From positions 148,089 through 212,088 of the forward strand of contig PLYA01000056.1 in NCBI GenBank assembly GCA_003153315.1: 64,000 bases of DNA. Reading direction: 5' to 3'. This DNA is from Bacteroidota bacterium. GTDB lineage: Bacteria > Bacteroidota > Bacteroidia > B-17B0 > Aurantibacillaceae. The translations under genes and the position numbers were made by a program. The notes beneath the pieces are model-generated. The model was given only the letters and a program-made list of their open reading frames with translations. It was not told the DNA's origin and ran no database searches. Positions 63,254 through 64,000 of this stretch are shown piece after piece. Positions within the stretch are counted from its first letter, which is position 1, and each line of letters begins with the position of its first letter.

Positions 63254-64000
63254 GAGTAGTTTTATCTTCTATTTGTTGGTGTAGCTTCCCAATAATTTGC
63301 GACCAGGTAAAATGCTTATGAGAAAAGCTTACAATCTCAGGATAAAGAACGGATAACGTACTTTCATTATCTATTAATTTTTGAATGGTATCGGCAAGTG
63401 CTTTATCATTATCTGCTTTCAGTGAAGTGCCATATTTGCCACCATCCGTAATGTCTTTCATACTCATAACCCCCTCTGTGCCTATAATGTAATTACCAAA
63501 ATAAAATGCTTCACTAATGGCATTAGAAAAGGACTCATTCCAGGATGTCATGCAAAATATTTTAGAACGGTTGTACCATTCATATAATTCAACCCGATCC
63601 TTTATTTCACCTGTAAAAGTTATGATTGATTTTAATTGGGGATATTCTCCACATAGCTTATTGTAATAATTCATAAAACTTTCATTAACGGGCCCAACAA
63701 AAACCATTTTCCAATCTTTCATGTTGGTTTTGGTTAAAGCCCTTAAAATCATTTCATGGTTTTTTACATACTCTCCAATTCTACCTACTGTAAGAATGAT
63801 GTTTTCTTTTTCATTATAATCCCTTATTCTGTTTCGGAATGCATTAACGATAAACAAATCATTTACTCCTACCGGTAAATAAATAAGCTTATCCGAAGTT
63901 TGAGGATACTTTTTTTTAAAAAGCTCCAACCCATCGCTGTTTTCTATACTCAGTAAATCAAACTTTTTAAGAAACCTGCGTTCTAGTATCTTGAATAAAG
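63246..64000 (-). CDS. GT4 family glycosyltransferase (5' end outside window)
   Basis: At least 250 residues, C-terminal part only. The frame stays open to base 64000, giving RRFLKKFDLLSIENSDGLEL before the first internal start-like codon (TTG), so the true start is outside the window. It contains LTVGRIGEYVKNHEMILRAL, MVFVGPVNESF and MTSWNESFSNAISEAFYFG, the donor-binding domain of GT4 enzymes. It is the most upstream gene seen of the minus-strand polysaccharide operon. Confidence 0.88.
   Translation of the reverse strand, partial: LFKILERRFLKKFDLLSIENSDGLELFKKKYPQTSDKLIYLPVGVNDLFIVNAFRNRIRDYNEKENIILTVGRIGEYVKNHEMILRALTKTNMKDWKMVFVGPVNESFMNYYNKLCGEYPQLKSIITFTGEIKDRVELYEWYNRSKIFCMTSWNESFSNAISEAFYFGNYIIGTEGVMSMKDITDGGKYGTSLKADNDKALADTIQKLIDNESTLSVLYPEIVSFSHKHFTWSQIIGKLHQQIEDKTTHA

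Overview
The window is one AT-rich stretch of a Bacteroidota chromosome. Evidence for the phylum: two proteins carry type IX secretion (T9SS) C-terminal sorting domains, one of type A (14685-15296) and one of the gliding-motility/type B kind (37228-42000). Promoters match the Bacteroidota -7 box TAnnTTTG. Family content fits too: DUF4476, MbnP, the mitochondrial-type aconitase, and a TolC-RND-adaptor efflux operon. The futalosine-pathway gene mqnD and the low GC suggest a Chitinophagales/Sphingobacteriales/Cytophagales-like lineage, but the order cannot be fixed from sequence alone. No rRNA, tRNA, CRISPR array, intact transposase or phage gene was seen.

Layout. 1-6050: recQ (5'-truncated by the window edge), an outer-membrane beta-barrel protein and aconitase. 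6263-14548: an OmpR-type response regulator/histidine kinase pair followed by a TolC-RND-adaptor efflux operon; between them lie a 21-bp repeat array, a structured repeat and three TTTTAAT direct repeats that may be the regulator's operator. 14685-20896: a secreted cupredoxin, a double-length D-Ala-D-Ala ligase, rdgB, an OprB-type porin under a DtxR-like operator, and yggS. 20951-29170: DUF2971, DUF1015, SPOR, mqnD, GNAT, MATE, saccharopine dehydrogenase-like, DUF4476 and DUF423 genes. 29211-35626: priA, an mbnP/mbnH pair and lysS. 35821-42000: another 21-bp array with its own promoter, a carboxypeptidase-regulatory-domain protein and a 1590-residue T9SS cargo. 42065-43162: a radical SAM protein. 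43216-64000: a surface polysaccharide locus made of two converging operons. Each has GT4 glycosyltransferases, one O-antigen-polymerase-like protein and AsnB-type amidotransferases (three in total). They meet at about 50.5-51.0 kb around a zinc-ribbon mini-protein and a histidine-kinase remnant.

The most unusual signal is a family of composite intergenic elements. Three loci (8309-8659, 21859-22126, 59428-60014) carry an array of 21-bp tandem repeats followed by a colinear 89-nt block. The 89-nt block aligns without gaps among the three copies, and its second hairpin shows compensatory base changes at four of six pairs. The repeat units are unrelated between loci, but the period is 21 bp in every case. 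A fourth array with the same period (35936-36124) lacks the 89-nt block. Element ends read GGGCGTTCC, and in four places this motif starts exactly two bases after a stop codon. This looks like a structured, possibly mobile repeat family with array-generating behaviour; the window contains no protein that obviously moves it.
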